A DNA stretch of 64,000 bases from Rhyacophila brunnea. Its lineage: Eukaryota > Arthropoda > Insecta > Trichoptera > Rhyacophilidae. How positions within the stretch are numbered: position 1 is the first letter of the stretch; the number at the start of each line of letters is the position of its first letter. Positions 34,936 through 46,729 of the stretch are shown piece after piece. The notes under the pieces are model-generated. The model had not been told where the DNA came from, searched no databases, and worked only from the letters and a program-made list of their open reading frames with translations. The translations under genes and the position numbers were made by a program. The DNA is taken from the NCBI GenBank assembly GCA_022495005.1, contig JAGYXB010001416.1:1-64000 (forward strand). Reading direction: 5' to 3'.

Positions 34936-35301
34936 TTTAAGGGTTTGTATATTTTGCGGTAAATGACTTGCTTCCCACTTAATCATAAACTAAAACTAGC
35001 ATCAAAGTCTTGGTATATGGCAGTTGTGGACAACCTATTTGCAAGAAGGGCCAATTTATCAATTTTCTAATGCCGCAGTGGGTAAAAGTGATAATAAAAT
35101 AATGATATATTAGTATTATACTAGACATAAATTTTAATATTTAAATTTAGTAGTTACATTAATTGTCACTGGTAAATTATCAGCTATTGCAATCACTCTC
35201 CACTCTGCATTACGTACATTATACCTATGTATTCGCACGATAGAACTTAGTATATAGGAATTTAGAATTTTGTCGTATTCAATGAAAAATTTGGTGATGA
35301 A

Positions 35302-35356
35302 GTACTTGTTATTTTGGGCCGCAACATAATATGTTGCGGCCCAAAATAACAAGTAC
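35302..35356. repeat. 55-bp perfect palindrome
   Basis: Two 27-base arms (left arm begins GTACTTGTTATTTTGGGCCG) read as exact inverses around a single central A. TTTTGGGCCG appears again just outside, at about 35363. Confidence 0.85.
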
Positions 35357-35439
35357 ATGCCATTTTGGGCCGTATGCGGGTGACTGAATTTTGTAAGTAT
35401 ATCAATTTTAATAATCCCATGACATTTTTTACAACGTTT

Positions 35440-35690
35440 TTATTAGGTCGTATTCTTATTTGTCCGATGGTTGTTTATCCTGTACAAATCTTGCAATCGA
35501 TTTTTAACTAACTTCCCGACCAGCTAGACATTTGAAACATTTAGAATATATCAGAACACGATGCCAATGCATTTTTTAATACTTTTAGCCATCTTTAAGT
35601 AGAATTGAATTCATTTTCAGTTAATTCTGTTTTGTATGAAAAGTTATTTCGGAAGAAATCCGTAATTCAATCCACTATTATTGGTTGCTA
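35440..35690 (-). repeat. repeat that hosts the piggyBac-like insertion elsewhere
   Basis: On minus it is collinear with the two flanks of the element at 42401-44337 (CATACAAAACAGAATTAACTG, AGCTGGTCGGGAAGTTAGTT). Here the TTAA at 35621-35624 is single, so this is an empty-site paralogue. Confidence 0.7.
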
Positions 35691-35899
35691 GGGTCTGGGG
35701 TTCTAGCAACTAAATTATTAATATATACGTGCGTTACTATGGAAATCAACATGAAATGTCAAAATGACATTTCAATGCCGCCACATAACCTTGCCATTTG
35801 GAATAGATTTTTTTGAATTAAAACGTGAGTAAACCAGTGCCTGGCTTTTATTAATATGGTTGCGTATACATAAAAGTGTGATACGGTGAATTATATACG

Positions 35900-37700
35900 T
35901 GCAAATTTCCGGACACGGAATGCAGTGCCCAAAGCCAAGGTTACAAAACAGGATTGGCGATGAAAAATGTACCGTTTGATACGATTTACACGCTGGTGGC
36001 ATCATTGGACCTCATTTCTTCAAAAATGAGGTCGAAGCCCGCGGTTATGATCAATGAAAATCGTTACCTGAACATAATTCATATTATTTTTCGAAAATAT
36101 GGATGACATTGATCCGGAGGAGATGTGGTTTCAACAGGATGACGCTACGTGCAGACGGCCACCGCAACCATCGGATTATTGAATTTGGCGATGAGTTGAT
36201 TTCGACAAATAATGGACCTATCAATTGAATTCCAAAGTCGTACGATATCACTGGATTATTTCCTGTAGAGCAGGGGTAGTCAACCTTTTTATACCTACCG
36301 CCCACTTTTATATCTCTGTTAGTAGTACAATTTTCTAACCGCCCACCGGTTCCACAGTAATGGTGATTTATAAAGTAGGGAAGTAACTATATTTTATGTT
36401 TACTTTCTTCATCATATCTAATTTCTACCAGTTCTTCTTAGCAAGTTGTATCAGCATAGATATAGATAATAATTATCTTTTATCTGTGACGAGATTTATT
36501 GTGAATAGCATTCCTTCTCATAATGTATTGTTTTCGTCAAACGATACGGGGTTATTTTGTTTGCAGTCGCATTATAGCGCCATTTAAAGTCTGTATCATT
36601 CAACCTGAATCAAACAAACGAAATGGGACCGTTTGGTAAATATCCACGGAAACGCTTTTCTGACGACTAATTAGTGTTGCCAGTAGGTAATTAAAATTAA
36701 TTCATAACATATTAGTCTCTAAAACAGAAACATATTTATTGAAACGTCAACTTGTTATGAAATTCTAACCTCCTATCGTGATATCGACATCATCGGATCA
36801 TTCCGGGTTGATTTAACACAGTTTGCAAAATGAAAATAAATTCTTGGTCTGACTTAATAATTATTATAGTAATGATATTATTAAATTGAACTCTTTGCAT
36901 AGAAAATATGTGCTGGATTTTGCGATAATAAGACCAAAAGCGGCGTCATGTTCGCTTATGGTTACTTACGAATAATGTGTATTGATTATTAATCTATAAT
37001 ATACATAATTCAAGTGAATTCCTATGGTGTAACTGTCTAACATATTAATATGAACACCTCACGATATATAAATGCCGAATAATGCTTATCAACACTTTGA
37101 CAGATTGCCATTAGTCTATGGATCGTCCGAATCGGTTTGACGTTTCATGTCAAACCATTTCTGATGGTCCGAGAACGGTTTGATTTTCAATGATACACTG
37201 AACCAAACGTCAAATCTCAAACCATTTCCGGTCAACTTTCTACTCATACAATTTGTATGTATATTGTCATTATTGTCTATGGTTTAATTTGATTTGTTTC
37301 GTTCAGGTTGAAAGAAACGAACCTTTTGTTTCACTTACATAACGTGAACTAAACTTATTGCGAGGGCGATACAAATAGTATATTTTCTGAAAATTAAATT
37401 GTCACGGGGAATTTTATGAAAACATAATGGAAATGTTTTTAAAACCCCTACCGCCCACCATGAAAGCTGGAACGCCCACTAGTAGGCGGTAGGAACTACG
37501 TTGACTACCCCTTCTGTAGAGCTACGTAAAGTCACTGGTTTATGCTGGTAAACCAGCAACAACTAACATCTTGGAAGCCAACATCGTTCGTGTTTTTCGT
37601 GATATATTGCCAGCAGTGCTCGAAAAAGTCTAGATATAATGCGCTTCGCCATGAACAGCCGCGGTGGGCGTATGCCCGAAGCTATTTTCAACTGTTAATG
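35900..37700 (+). pseudogene. mariner-like transposase relic, split by a hAT insertion
   Basis: Before the insertion, IIGPHFFKNEVEARGYDQ and PEEMWFQQDDAT (the second catalytic Asp region, normally FQQDGAT) are readable. After it come KPATTNILEANIVRVFRDIL and PAVLEKV, the mariner C-terminus. Stops and frame breaks are common. Identified from the standard mariner block order. Confidence 0.7.
36271..37513 (+). mobile_element. hAT-type non-autonomous element (1,243 bp) with 8-bp TSD
   Basis: The ends CAGGGGTAGTCAACC and GTTGACTACCCCTT are inverse. CTGTAGAG flanks both sides (36263-36270 and 37514-37521). The element interrupts the mariner-like frame. Subterminal ACCGCCCAC motifs face each other near the ends. 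No transposase seen. Confidence 0.85.
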
Positions 37701-37705
37701 CCAAG

Positions 37706-38828
37706 TATCGATCTTTAGAATAAAATAAAAATTGATTAAAATTTATTTTTGTGTATTATTTATTATTGACAATTTAAAGTTCTATCGTGATTAAAAAACA
37801 CCTTTATTTATATTATGATGTCAATGGAATACCAACTCTTTGGATAATATTGACAGCTTCGATGTTGCTTCAGAAATAGGGGATGAAGTCGAAACCGTCA
37901 CAACTGAAATAAAATGCAAAAATATGAGAGCTCCAATAATAATAATAGTTTATATACTAATAATGAAGATGGAAAGATTGTGAACATCTTAAAGTTAAAC
38001 CTACATTATAAATAATAATATATTACTTTGTAGGCGGAAGTAAGATTTTTTAAAATGAATTTTCTGCTTTTTGCTTAGAAAACAAAGAAAAATATAGATA
38101 TTTACGTACTTACTTATAATAAGCTTACATAATATATAAACTTATATTTTTTTTCTAGAGTACTGTAATACTTTGTATATTAATTCAGTGTTTTCAAACT
38201 AGTGTTGCTAGTTTAAAATGGTTGAAAAACACTGCCAGTAGCGACACTTTATTAGCCGCATATAATTTACAAAAAGAGCAAATAAATGACAGGGAACACA
38301 AAATAAATTATTAGTGGCTTACATTCCGGGTAGCAGAGTTTGCTTGATTATTTTAGGCCATAAAGCCGAAGGACACAAAGTGCGCAGACTGTGCTCAAAT
38401 ATTGAATGCGAGTTATGTTTACGTGACAAAATTTAATGCATATTATGAGACAGACGTAACTATCGAAAATAAGTAATATATTCTTTGACACGTCGTCTTT
38501 AAGTTTATCCCATATTTGCCGACACCCGAGACCTGAATCCTGTTATACCACACCCGGTAGTTAAAACCCACAGAACAGATTTTTGTATTCGGTAGGTAAA
38601 CCAGTTTCCATTCATTTTGAGTTCCCTGGCTGATAATGTTAGGGTGTCCATGGACGAAATTCGTTTTTTAAGTGAATAAAATCTAATTGATTTTTTTATT
38701 AGTTTTACTGTGTTTTTTAACAACAAATAAAAATTCTTTTGGGGAAATTTTTATAAAACCAAAGAAATGTGAGTATAAATTTACAAGTAGGTACCTACTT
38801 ACTTAATATATTATATATAAATACTTAC
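37706..38828. other. spacer, old repeat at 38490-38600
   Basis: TTTAAGTTTATCCCATATTT at about 38501 is shared with about 15583. No gene seen otherwise. Confidence 0.4.
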
Positions 38829-38880
38829 CAATAAACTTAGCTAGCCATATAAGTATTCCATAGTATCTTTGTGGTGACAT
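38829..38880 (-). CDS. candidate signal-peptide exon of gene B
   Basis: The ATG has an in-frame TGA six codons upstream. The 17 codons MSPQRYYGILIWLAKFI form a short basic head and hydrophobic core, then a strong GTAAGT donor follows after one extra base (phase 1). It lies 4.8 kb upstream of the Sushi exon on the same strand. Phases do not match directly (1 versus 2), so an intermediate exon is needed. Confidence 0.4.
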
Positions 38881-39219
38881 GGTATGGTAGTATATTCAAA
38901 TAACTGTTTTAGTAGTTTTCGGTGTATCAGGATGTAGCACAATATGTCTAAACTCCAACTTTAAATAAAATATTCAATAATTACATTACAAAGTTTGAAC
39001 ATTTGTACTGTGTTCTTATGCGACTACATATATTAAAATATCAGCAATTTATTGAAATTTGACATGGCCACATTACTCCGAGATGCATCGCCTGTGAGTA
39101 ACCTGGAGGTGTAAAAAATACAGTATTTCTGAAAAAACTATGATTCCCGACCATTTTACGTATTGAATCCTTAAAAATATGTCATTTCCTGTATATTTAT
39201 TATTACTATTTTATATTTT

Positions 39220-39310
39220 TGGCGAAAGCCGTTATTATTTGTTGGCTTCGATACCGATTCGGGCCTCTTCAGATACACAAAGACATCCCGAAATGGGAAC
39301 CATACGGGGG
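39220..39310 (+). repeat. repeat fragment shared with 2960-3040
   Basis: GATACCGATTCGGGCCTCTT and CAAAGACATCCCGAAATGGG parallel the earlier copy. In both places a CTCGAAATGG MITE piece follows. Confidence 0.5.
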
Positions 39311-39383
39311 TGTCACATAGTGCTAATGTGATTGTTGTTTCGTATGGCTGTCGTGCAATCAATAATATCGCATCAATTTCTCT

Positions 39384-39566
39384 CGAGCGTCACTTCTCCG
39401 ACTATGTCTGTTTTGAACTATCCCCGAGGTTATCGCTCCGTCTCGTGTAAAAGAAATATTTGAGCATTTGAGCAAGGTGGGCCACACAATAAAAAAATCT
39501 AATACACTCATTTTTACAAAACATATCGAGCGCTGCGGTTTGTAAAATTTTCCATTTCGAGCGCTA
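39384..39566 (+). repeat. CTCGAAATGG-type MITE, worn copy
   Basis: It contains ATCGCTCCGTCTCGTGTAA and ends TCCATTTCGAGCGCT, as in the better copy at 39776-40025. Confidence 0.6.
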
Positions 39567-39775
39567 ATTCACTTGTATTTTTAAAAATTGTGGGTTTAAA
39601 AAGTGTTCCACGCAGGAAAAGTTTGGGAAAATCTGTGCAATGATTGCTAAAAAAGATTTAATTTTGATATTTTTTAATAACATTGGTTAGATTTTTCAAT
39701 TTTTGGTAAATTAGTAAATGAGTAAGTATTTTGAAATGTATTGACTATCCTACAAACGTGATGACTGTATTTCAG

Positions 39776-40025
39776 GGCTCCAAATGGACCGGCATGCACT
39801 GGAGCGCCGTTCCGGTTCATACAATCCCCAAAATTATCGCTCCGTCTCGTGTAAATATTAATTTGACCGTCTGAGCGAGATATGTCATATTATAAAAAAA
39901 TCTAACACAATCGTTTTTTTTTAAATACATATAGGTATGTATAGAATTAGATAAGTAACAGTGTTAATATTTTCGTAAAATTATCAAGCGCTCCGGTTCG
40001 TAAAATTTTCCATTTCGAGTGCTGC
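39776..40025 (+). repeat. CTCGAAATGG-type MITE, near-complete copy (about 250 bp)
   Basis: It starts GGGCTCCAAATGGACCGG and ends TTTTCCATTTCGAGTGC, inverse termini of about 14 bp. Internally it has GGAGCGCCGTTCCGGTTCAT and an inverse-type GCGCTCCGGTTCGTAAAAT near the right end. Other pieces lie at 2411, 3045, 39384, 42188 and 55800. Confidence 0.65.
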
Positions 40026-40340
40026 AGTGTATTTATCATAGAACATCAGTTCTCAATCAAGATATAAACAGATAATAAACAAAAAAATGTCAATTAAAAA
40101 TATGTTAAGCGAAATAATATGAATGATTCATGTTTTTAACACATTTTGAATGACTCTTATTTACTTTTAATATCACGATACGGTATGTATTTCGTAATGT
40201 TTATTCACCGTGCCTGTGATTCAGATTTTTTAAATATTGCCTACCATTGTATAGATACCTCCTTGTGACAATACAATGTTCAATCGCAAATAATAAATTA
40301 ACAACAAAGGTAACGAAGCACGTAAAATGGTTTAATTTAC

Positions 40341-40430
40341 CTGCGTGCGAAAACTGTATCCTCCGATCAATGCCGTGGACTATCTAAACACTTGCAGTAT
40401 ACGGTAGACTCAACCCACAGTGCACAGTGT
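40341..40430 (-). other. possible 5' UTR exon of gene B
   Basis: The minus strand ends in TCGCACGCAG|GTAAAT, a good donor, after a moderately GC-rich stretch unlike the AT-rich flanks. No start codon is claimed. Assigned only by donor quality and position, about 1.5 kb upstream of the signal-peptide candidate. Confidence 0.2.
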
Positions 40431-40439
40431 ACTGTCTGA

Positions 40440-41150
40440 CCACTATATTATGATCAATAAGGTTAAAGTGACCGACTAAAAATCACATACGGCATGACTT
40501 AGCGATAAATCTAGCTTTTAAACAAACTCATTTTAAAGCGTTTTTAAATACCAACAAGACGTATGAGCGTTTTTGTCAATACTCATAAAAGCTCTCACAC
40601 TGTCTTCATCAGAGAGTTTTTTAGAATCATATCAATTTTTTTCTCATCACAATATTCACGATAATTTTATTTATTTCATGAAATTTAGTGTTTTTTCTTT
40701 TTATTAAGAAGCTTTTTTACTTAAGTACTTACACGTTTATCGACGAGAGTTGGCAACTCACGCAAAATACGAGGTTTATTAATCATGTAAGCTAAATATA
40801 ACTGCCGAGCATAAAATGTATAATGAAATTATTTTTAAAACCATCTGGAATAATAAACTCCGGTGCTACTCTGAGAAACCATTTTAATAATTATTTTATG
40901 AATCGATTAGTATTAATTTGTCTAGTTATAATATTAATGTGACACTACATGTAATTTTTCAGTGATAGGTATGGATTTAATTATATATTCCGTATGTTTA
41001 TCAGTAAATGCATTGACAGGACCGCCTTATTCATGTGCGCGAAATATACATTGCACTAGATTTGAGCTATGTTTTTAAAATGATCAGAAGTTTGTGACCG
41101 CCGCCATTCGCAAAGATATCCTCCAATGCGAACAAAATCAATAAAAAATA
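40440..41150. other. intergenic, nothing recognised
   Basis: AT-rich spacer upstream of gene B, between it and gene A. No convincing exon. Confidence 0.4.
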
Positions 41151-41159
41151 TCATAGAAT

Positions 41160-41665
41160 ATCATTTGGGAGTAGTCCTAGGTATTATTTTTGTATGCATT
41201 CCTATAATACCATTCATCTGATTGCGATGAAACTTTGGTGAGTTGTTGTGTGCATACCCGCAAAAATTTCTGAATTAGAAAATCATCTTCTTCTTCTATT
41301 CGTATGCGTTCCTATACCATTCAACCGATTGCAATGAAACTTTGGTGAATTGTTGTGCGCATGTTCGCAAAGGATTCTGAATTAGTACAATCGTCTTCGT
41401 CTTCTTCTATTCTATCTTTTTCTATTCGTATGCGTTCCTATACCAAATTTGAAAAATATATGCTTCTCACATGGACAGATTTATGTGGCATACTCACGCG
41501 GATTGGAAATGTGGCATTGGAAAATCTTCTGATTTATTCGTGTACGCACCAGACGGAAAAACAAAAAAAATATTGTATATCCATAAGCACTTCAATAAAC
41601 AGAATTAAAACACAAACACTTTCTTTCATTGTGTGGCATTGCAACGCATGCCGGGTACTCGCTAG
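41160..41665 (+). mobile_element. possible Helitron 3' region with an imperfect tandem duplication
   Basis: Two units of about 110 bp share GATTGCRATGAAACTTTGGTG and TCTTCTTCTTCTATTCG. The block ends GCATGCCGGGTACTCGCTAG|T, a CTAG terminus preceded by a GC-rich short stem as in insect Helitrons. No Rep/helicase coding. Confidence 0.4.
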
Positions 41666-41884
41666 TTTAAAACGAAAGGCTTGAGTTAGGTATATTATTA
41701 TCGACTAAGATTGATTTAACCGCCCCCATAGGTACTTATTATTTTAGTTTGCAACTGGACTTCATAATATCAACTTTAATTTGGATAATATAAACAGACA
41801 TAGGTACCTACTTAGTTCTAATACTCATATAGGATTATATATATTTTTAATTTGATTATTTGTTATTTATAATATTTCGATGTA

Positions 41885-42128
41885 TTTTTTATTTGTGATG
41901 GAGATGGGAGGCGACCGGGTCTCTTGTGGCGAATCTGGTATCTTAAACCAATTACATTTGACCATGTCCGATCCTAATACGATCATATGGGTCTCCACAG
42001 AGTAGAGTTTTGTATTAACAGATTTTGTTTTTTACGAGAAATATGCGTACTTGCCAGACCCAGGATTCGAACCTGGGACCCACGGCGTGATAGTCCAACG
42101 CTTAAGCCGCGCGGCCACCGTGGATGTC
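41885..42128 (-). mobile_element. tRNA-derived SINE
   Basis: The minus strand starts with a tRNA-like head: an A-box region GGTGGCCGCGCGGCTTAAGC, then GTTGGACTATCA and the B box GGTTCGAATCC. It lacks a pairing acceptor stem, so it is not a functional tRNA. A 150-bp tRNA-unrelated body follows and ends in an A-rich tail (ACAAATAAAAAATAC). Confidence 0.7.
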
Positions 42129-42187
42129 AATAAAACCAATTACACTCCAATTTAAGCTCACCGACAGCAAACCGAGAGATATTATAT

Positions 42188-42345
42188 GCAGCGCTCGAAA
42201 TGGAGTAGTTTACAAACCGGAGCGCTCGTCATTTTCCTGAAGATATTTACACAGTTATCAAAATATATGTGTATTTCATAGAAATAAGTGTGTAAGATTT
42301 TTATTATACAGCCTATCTAGCTCGGACGGTCAAATTATTAAGAAT
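42188..42345 (-). repeat. CTCGAAATGG-type MITE fragment, inverted
   Basis: GCGCTCGAAATGGAGTAG and ACAAACCGGAGCGCTCG are the inverse of the right end of the copy at 39776-40025. Confidence 0.55.
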
Positions 42346-42400
42346 GTTTTACTTTTTACGAATTATTTCCGAAGTAACTTTCCATACAAAACAGAATTAA

Positions 42401-44337
42401 GAGGGGGCTCAAGAGAAGGAGATTGAAATATAATCTATTATAAAAAGGACATCGGCGTCGTTAGGACGTTAATTTAAATCGATATTTTCGCAAAAATCAC
42501 TATTCATCGGAGATTTTATTTAAAAAAAAAAAATAATATTGTTATTGGTATTGTCGGCCGTCTTACAAATTATTATTTGATAAACACTTGCAAGTGTCCG
42601 CCGATCAGAAAACCGGGCTGTCAAAATAATACTTGAATTAATATTTTTAAAATGTTAATTTTATCATAGTTTTTAATCAAACCCGTGCAAGTACATACTG
42701 AAAATAATACGATGGTATATAATCCATATCAATTATTTGAAAAAATTACATTTGCATGTAGGTACATGTATAATATAGTGAAAAAGTCAGATACCTGTTT
42801 AATTTGCAAGATAACATCAAAATTTGTATATACTTACCTAAATGAAGAATGACATTCATGAGTGAGCACGGCTCAAAGCTTGGAAAATGTGTTTTTTTCC
42901 AATTGAAAATATTTTAATTGTGTATTATTTTATTACAGATTCATAATACATTATATAACTAATAGAACATACTGTTTTTTTCTATGAATAAAAAAGACTG
43001 GAAGGAACATATTGTGTCACGGCAATCAAGAAAGGCCGGAAAATATGGCCAACAATGCATGATACACAAACATAAAATACACAAAATTACCTATTTAAGT
43101 TTACCGCACACGTGCAGACCACGCGATATTTGTTTACGCAAAGTCGTCGCTTTCCAAAATGGCGAATTTGGTTGCCAGTTTTTATGGCGATGAATCAGTA
43201 TGTTCCTTCCTGTCTTTTTTTATTCGTAGGTTTGTTTACTATGTACACCAAGAAATTTCCATTTATAAAATCGGAAATGAGTTTTGGAATATAATGCAAC
43301 TAAAACTGGAAAAATTCTATCATGTGTGTTTACTTCTTGAATTAGTTGACCCCAGAAACAACAGGTCCATTCCACTACGTGAACCACAGTGGATATTATG
43401 CCGGGTCCACATTGGCAACATGTTGCCGGCAACCTCGTTAAATTTTACGATAAGTATGATAATTATCGTAAAATTTATCGAGGTTGTCGCGCGACATGTT
43501 GCCAGTGTGGACCCGGCATTAGATGCACAAAACTTAAATAAAATATATTATAAATAAAATTTAAAAAGTACAAAATAATTAATTGCGTCGACAGCCCTGG
43601 CGTCATTTTTTATTTGCCCGCCAGTCGGATGGGCGAATAAAAAAATAATGTGTATAGTGACTGTATGTTAATAATTATTTTTAGGCACTCATGATATAAA
43701 TTATTTCGCCCATTGGCTTTACATACAATAATGGTACTACCTACCACTTGTTTCACGAGTATAAAAGTGAAGTTGCGCAGGCAATAAAAAGTCACTTTCT
43801 TTTTATAATAGGCAGACAGTAAATTCTACGTTTTAAAAAATATGCATTAGAATTAAACAATACCTATTATTTTTAATACGTAGGTCCTAAACATTACATA
43901 TAAACACTATTCATTAGTAATGTTTTTTGGATAGCACATGAAATAAAAATGTAGGTAGATATGTATTTCAACATCCTTCGTATGTTTAGTTCTCGGACAA
44001 TTTCAGGTTAAAAGTTATTAATATATTATTAAGTTTATATCGTGGCTAACACATAATCAAAAAAGTTATCATATCCATCATATCAGTTCAACAGTATCAA
44101 TACTTCCCACCAAAGAACTGATAAAACATATTGAATTTAGTAACATTTATTAGAAAGTACTATTTTTTGGTCACCCCATAGCTTCACTTCACAAGCTTCA
44201 CTTGGAGGGAGTTTATTGAGACAAACATTGGCGGCAACTTTTTTATATTAACTAGTAGACCAGTTATTATGGACCACATGTAAAAAAACCATATTTTCAA
44301 TTCTTAAGGCCGATTCTGTAGACTGTAGAGCGTCCCC
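42401..44337 (+). mobile_element. piggyBac-like non-autonomous element, copy 2 (1,937 bp)
   Basis: TTAA at both sides (42397-42400 and 44338-44341). Left end GAGGGGGCTCAAGAG; right end inverse GGGGACGCTCTACAG. Comparison with 35440-35690 shows one TTAA in the empty site and two here, the hallmark of piggyBac-type insertion. No transposase ORF, so it would need one in trans. Confidence 0.75.
43403..43514. repeat. internal hairpin of the piggyBac-like element, copy 2
   Basis: Inverted GGGTCCACATTGGCAACATG / CATGTTGCCAGTGTGGACCC arms, 32 bp shorter than in copy 1 (13357-13500). Confidence 0.7.
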
Positions 44338-44880
44338 TTAACTGAAAATGAATTCAATTCTATTTAACGATGATTGAAAGTATTAAAAGAATGCATTGTA
44401 ATCTTGTTCTGATATATTCTAAAAGTTTCAAATGTCTAGCTAGTCGGGAAGTTAGTTAAAAATCTTCAATCGTCCAATACAAATCTTGGAAAAACAAGAT
44501 AGAATTTGTACTGGACAAACAAGAATACGAGCTAATAAAAACGTGGTAAAAATATTTTTTTTCACCTACTATTTGCATTTCTCTCTTTGTTTGTCGTCCT
44601 GTAGAGTGTGGTGGCCGTAAGCAACACATGACCTGTCTACTCACACAACACTTTTACTGGATCTTTATGCTTAAGCTTCAAAGTCGTTTATGCAAAACTA
44701 ATGAATATCCCATTTTAGAGATCAAGAAAATTAAAAGTTTATATCCAAAGCGACATTTTTCCTAATTTATCAATTTGTACGATGATAAGTTGTTACTTTC
44801 TAATGAAACTACACTCATCATCTGCTTTATAGAAAACCGCCACTGCTCTCAAATCTTGTACCCAATCCTTCATTCGCCGT

Positions 44881-45001
44881 TCTTTATAATGTGCCGCCCC
44901 TATGCAACACATTACCAGTTTAACTCCACGGGACGTCAATGAGCACTGATGCATTCGCACTCTTTCCCCAATTTTCCGTCGCCTTATAATGTGCCGCCCC
45001 T
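44881..45001 (+). repeat. short direct repeat, TTATAATGTGCCGCCCCT
   Basis: The 18-mer occurs at about 44885 and 44984 with different sequence between. A related CATATAATCTGCCGCCCCT lies near 4303. Confidence 0.5.
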
Positions 45002-45004
45002 AAA

Positions 45005-46725
45005 TAAAATACAAATACTTCCCTGTAATGGACATCTTTGATAGTACTCCGTAAATTACAATTAATCATTACTTACATGTCAATTCCTCACTTATTTTCA
45101 TTAATCATTACTGCAAAATTTCGTCAAACATTTTCAAAATACTTCATTTGTTTAAACTAGGTCATATAACATCTTTATTACCACAGACTTTCTGTGAATA
45201 CTCGCGGAACTTCTGGTAGGTATTCTTCGAGGATCCCTAGAGTTCCGCGCAACCCGGTTGGAAATCTCTGTATAGGGAACGTTGGATACGAGTACAAAGC
45301 ATATTAATAAAATAGAATAATATGAAAACCCTGTCACCATGGATTGAGGTTTTAAAGCAGGGTTCGATTTATTACTTTATGCCAGTCAGCATAATATTAT
45401 GGTAAATGCTTAGGTATGTACTCAAATGACTATGGATATAGATAAATGCCATTTATATTAGGTATAAAGTTTATTCAAAATAATAGTATCTAGATAATAT
45501 TATTATATTTACTTGATTATAAAATTATTGTTTCGGTAAATCGATAAAATTCAAAACATTAGTGAAACTATGATTTATTTTATCGAAGTCATTGGTGTGT
45601 ATGTTGGTACATATATCAATTTGTTTCTAATAAAAACAACTAAAATGTCATAATAATTAAAAAATTAAAATTATTCGTGTTCTTATGTTCAACTATACCT
45701 ACTTTATTTCAAACCAATTTAAACACTACCCCTGCGTGATATTTCCGCGAACTTAACCTTCATATTTGTAATGGAGAAGTTTGAACAATTACTGATCTAT
45801 GGTATAGCAGTGCTCAAAATAGAAAATTTCACGAACAGGAACGATCTATAATTTCCCGAAAAAAAGTGTATGATTGTTTTTGTTACATACGTACGTACTT
45901 TGGAGGTATCACTATATTTTGAACTTTTTAGGTGGATGCGCCGCAGGCGAAATAATCTCGTTTCGACAAAGTATAGAGTCAAAACTTGCATTATTCTATA
46001 TTCTCACTTTATCTACCACCCATAAGCAGTACATGATACCTCTATCACCACTCGTCACTGCTTATAACTTAATATATTACTGTCCATCCATGGTATTAAT
46101 TGTGTACTGAAGAATAAATTTAATAAACTACACAAACGCAAAATTCATTGAACCTATTGCATTGCTTAATAACGCAAGTTAGGTTTTCACCATTTGTAAT
46201 TATAGTAATATTGTAATCAATGTCGACTATGTAGTTCACTCCATGTAATAAGAATGTCTATTACTTAGTGACTCTCGTCAGTAATTAAATTAGTATTTTT
46301 TAGATTTAGTTGTCCACAAACAATCGTGCACTATCGTAAAAAGTTGCATCAATAGTAGAAGGTATTAAATAATACAAGATATTAATAACTTATCAATTTA
46401 TTTCTTTATAATATTGGATTTTGTCATCATCATCTAAGGGCAAATATTCAAATAAGAAATTTTGAAAACAAATAAAACAGATAAATAAATATAACAACCA
46501 TTAGCTCATTTTGCATATTATCTTTAAAACGTACCTACACCATTTTTGACAATAATTTCGCAAAACACTCAGGGCTGTTCATTTGTCAGACAATGTTAAT
46601 TTGTTCTAATGTGAATGGGTTACTAGAAAGTATAATGTTTTATGACGTTATATCATTATGCTATTTATAACTAAAACTTGACGACACAGTGTGCAGCGGA
46701 ATACTGGATGAAAAATGTTGCTGTA
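45005..46725. other. intergenic, nothing recognised
   Basis: AT-rich spacer between genes A and B. Short open frames at 45152-45340 and 45874-46110 have no recognisable domain. Confidence 0.4.
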
Positions 46726-46729
46726 GACC

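Larger units (their letters stand above)
42350..44530 (+). repeat. repeat split by the piggyBac-like element
   Basis: The flanks 42350-42396 and 44342-44530 together match the uninterrupted copy at 35440-35690 (other strand). Confidence 0.65.

Noticed and set aside
42049..42128. tRNA gene on the minus strand
   Set aside because: A and B boxes are present but the acceptor stem does not pair and a SINE-like body and A tail follow, so I called it a SINE.
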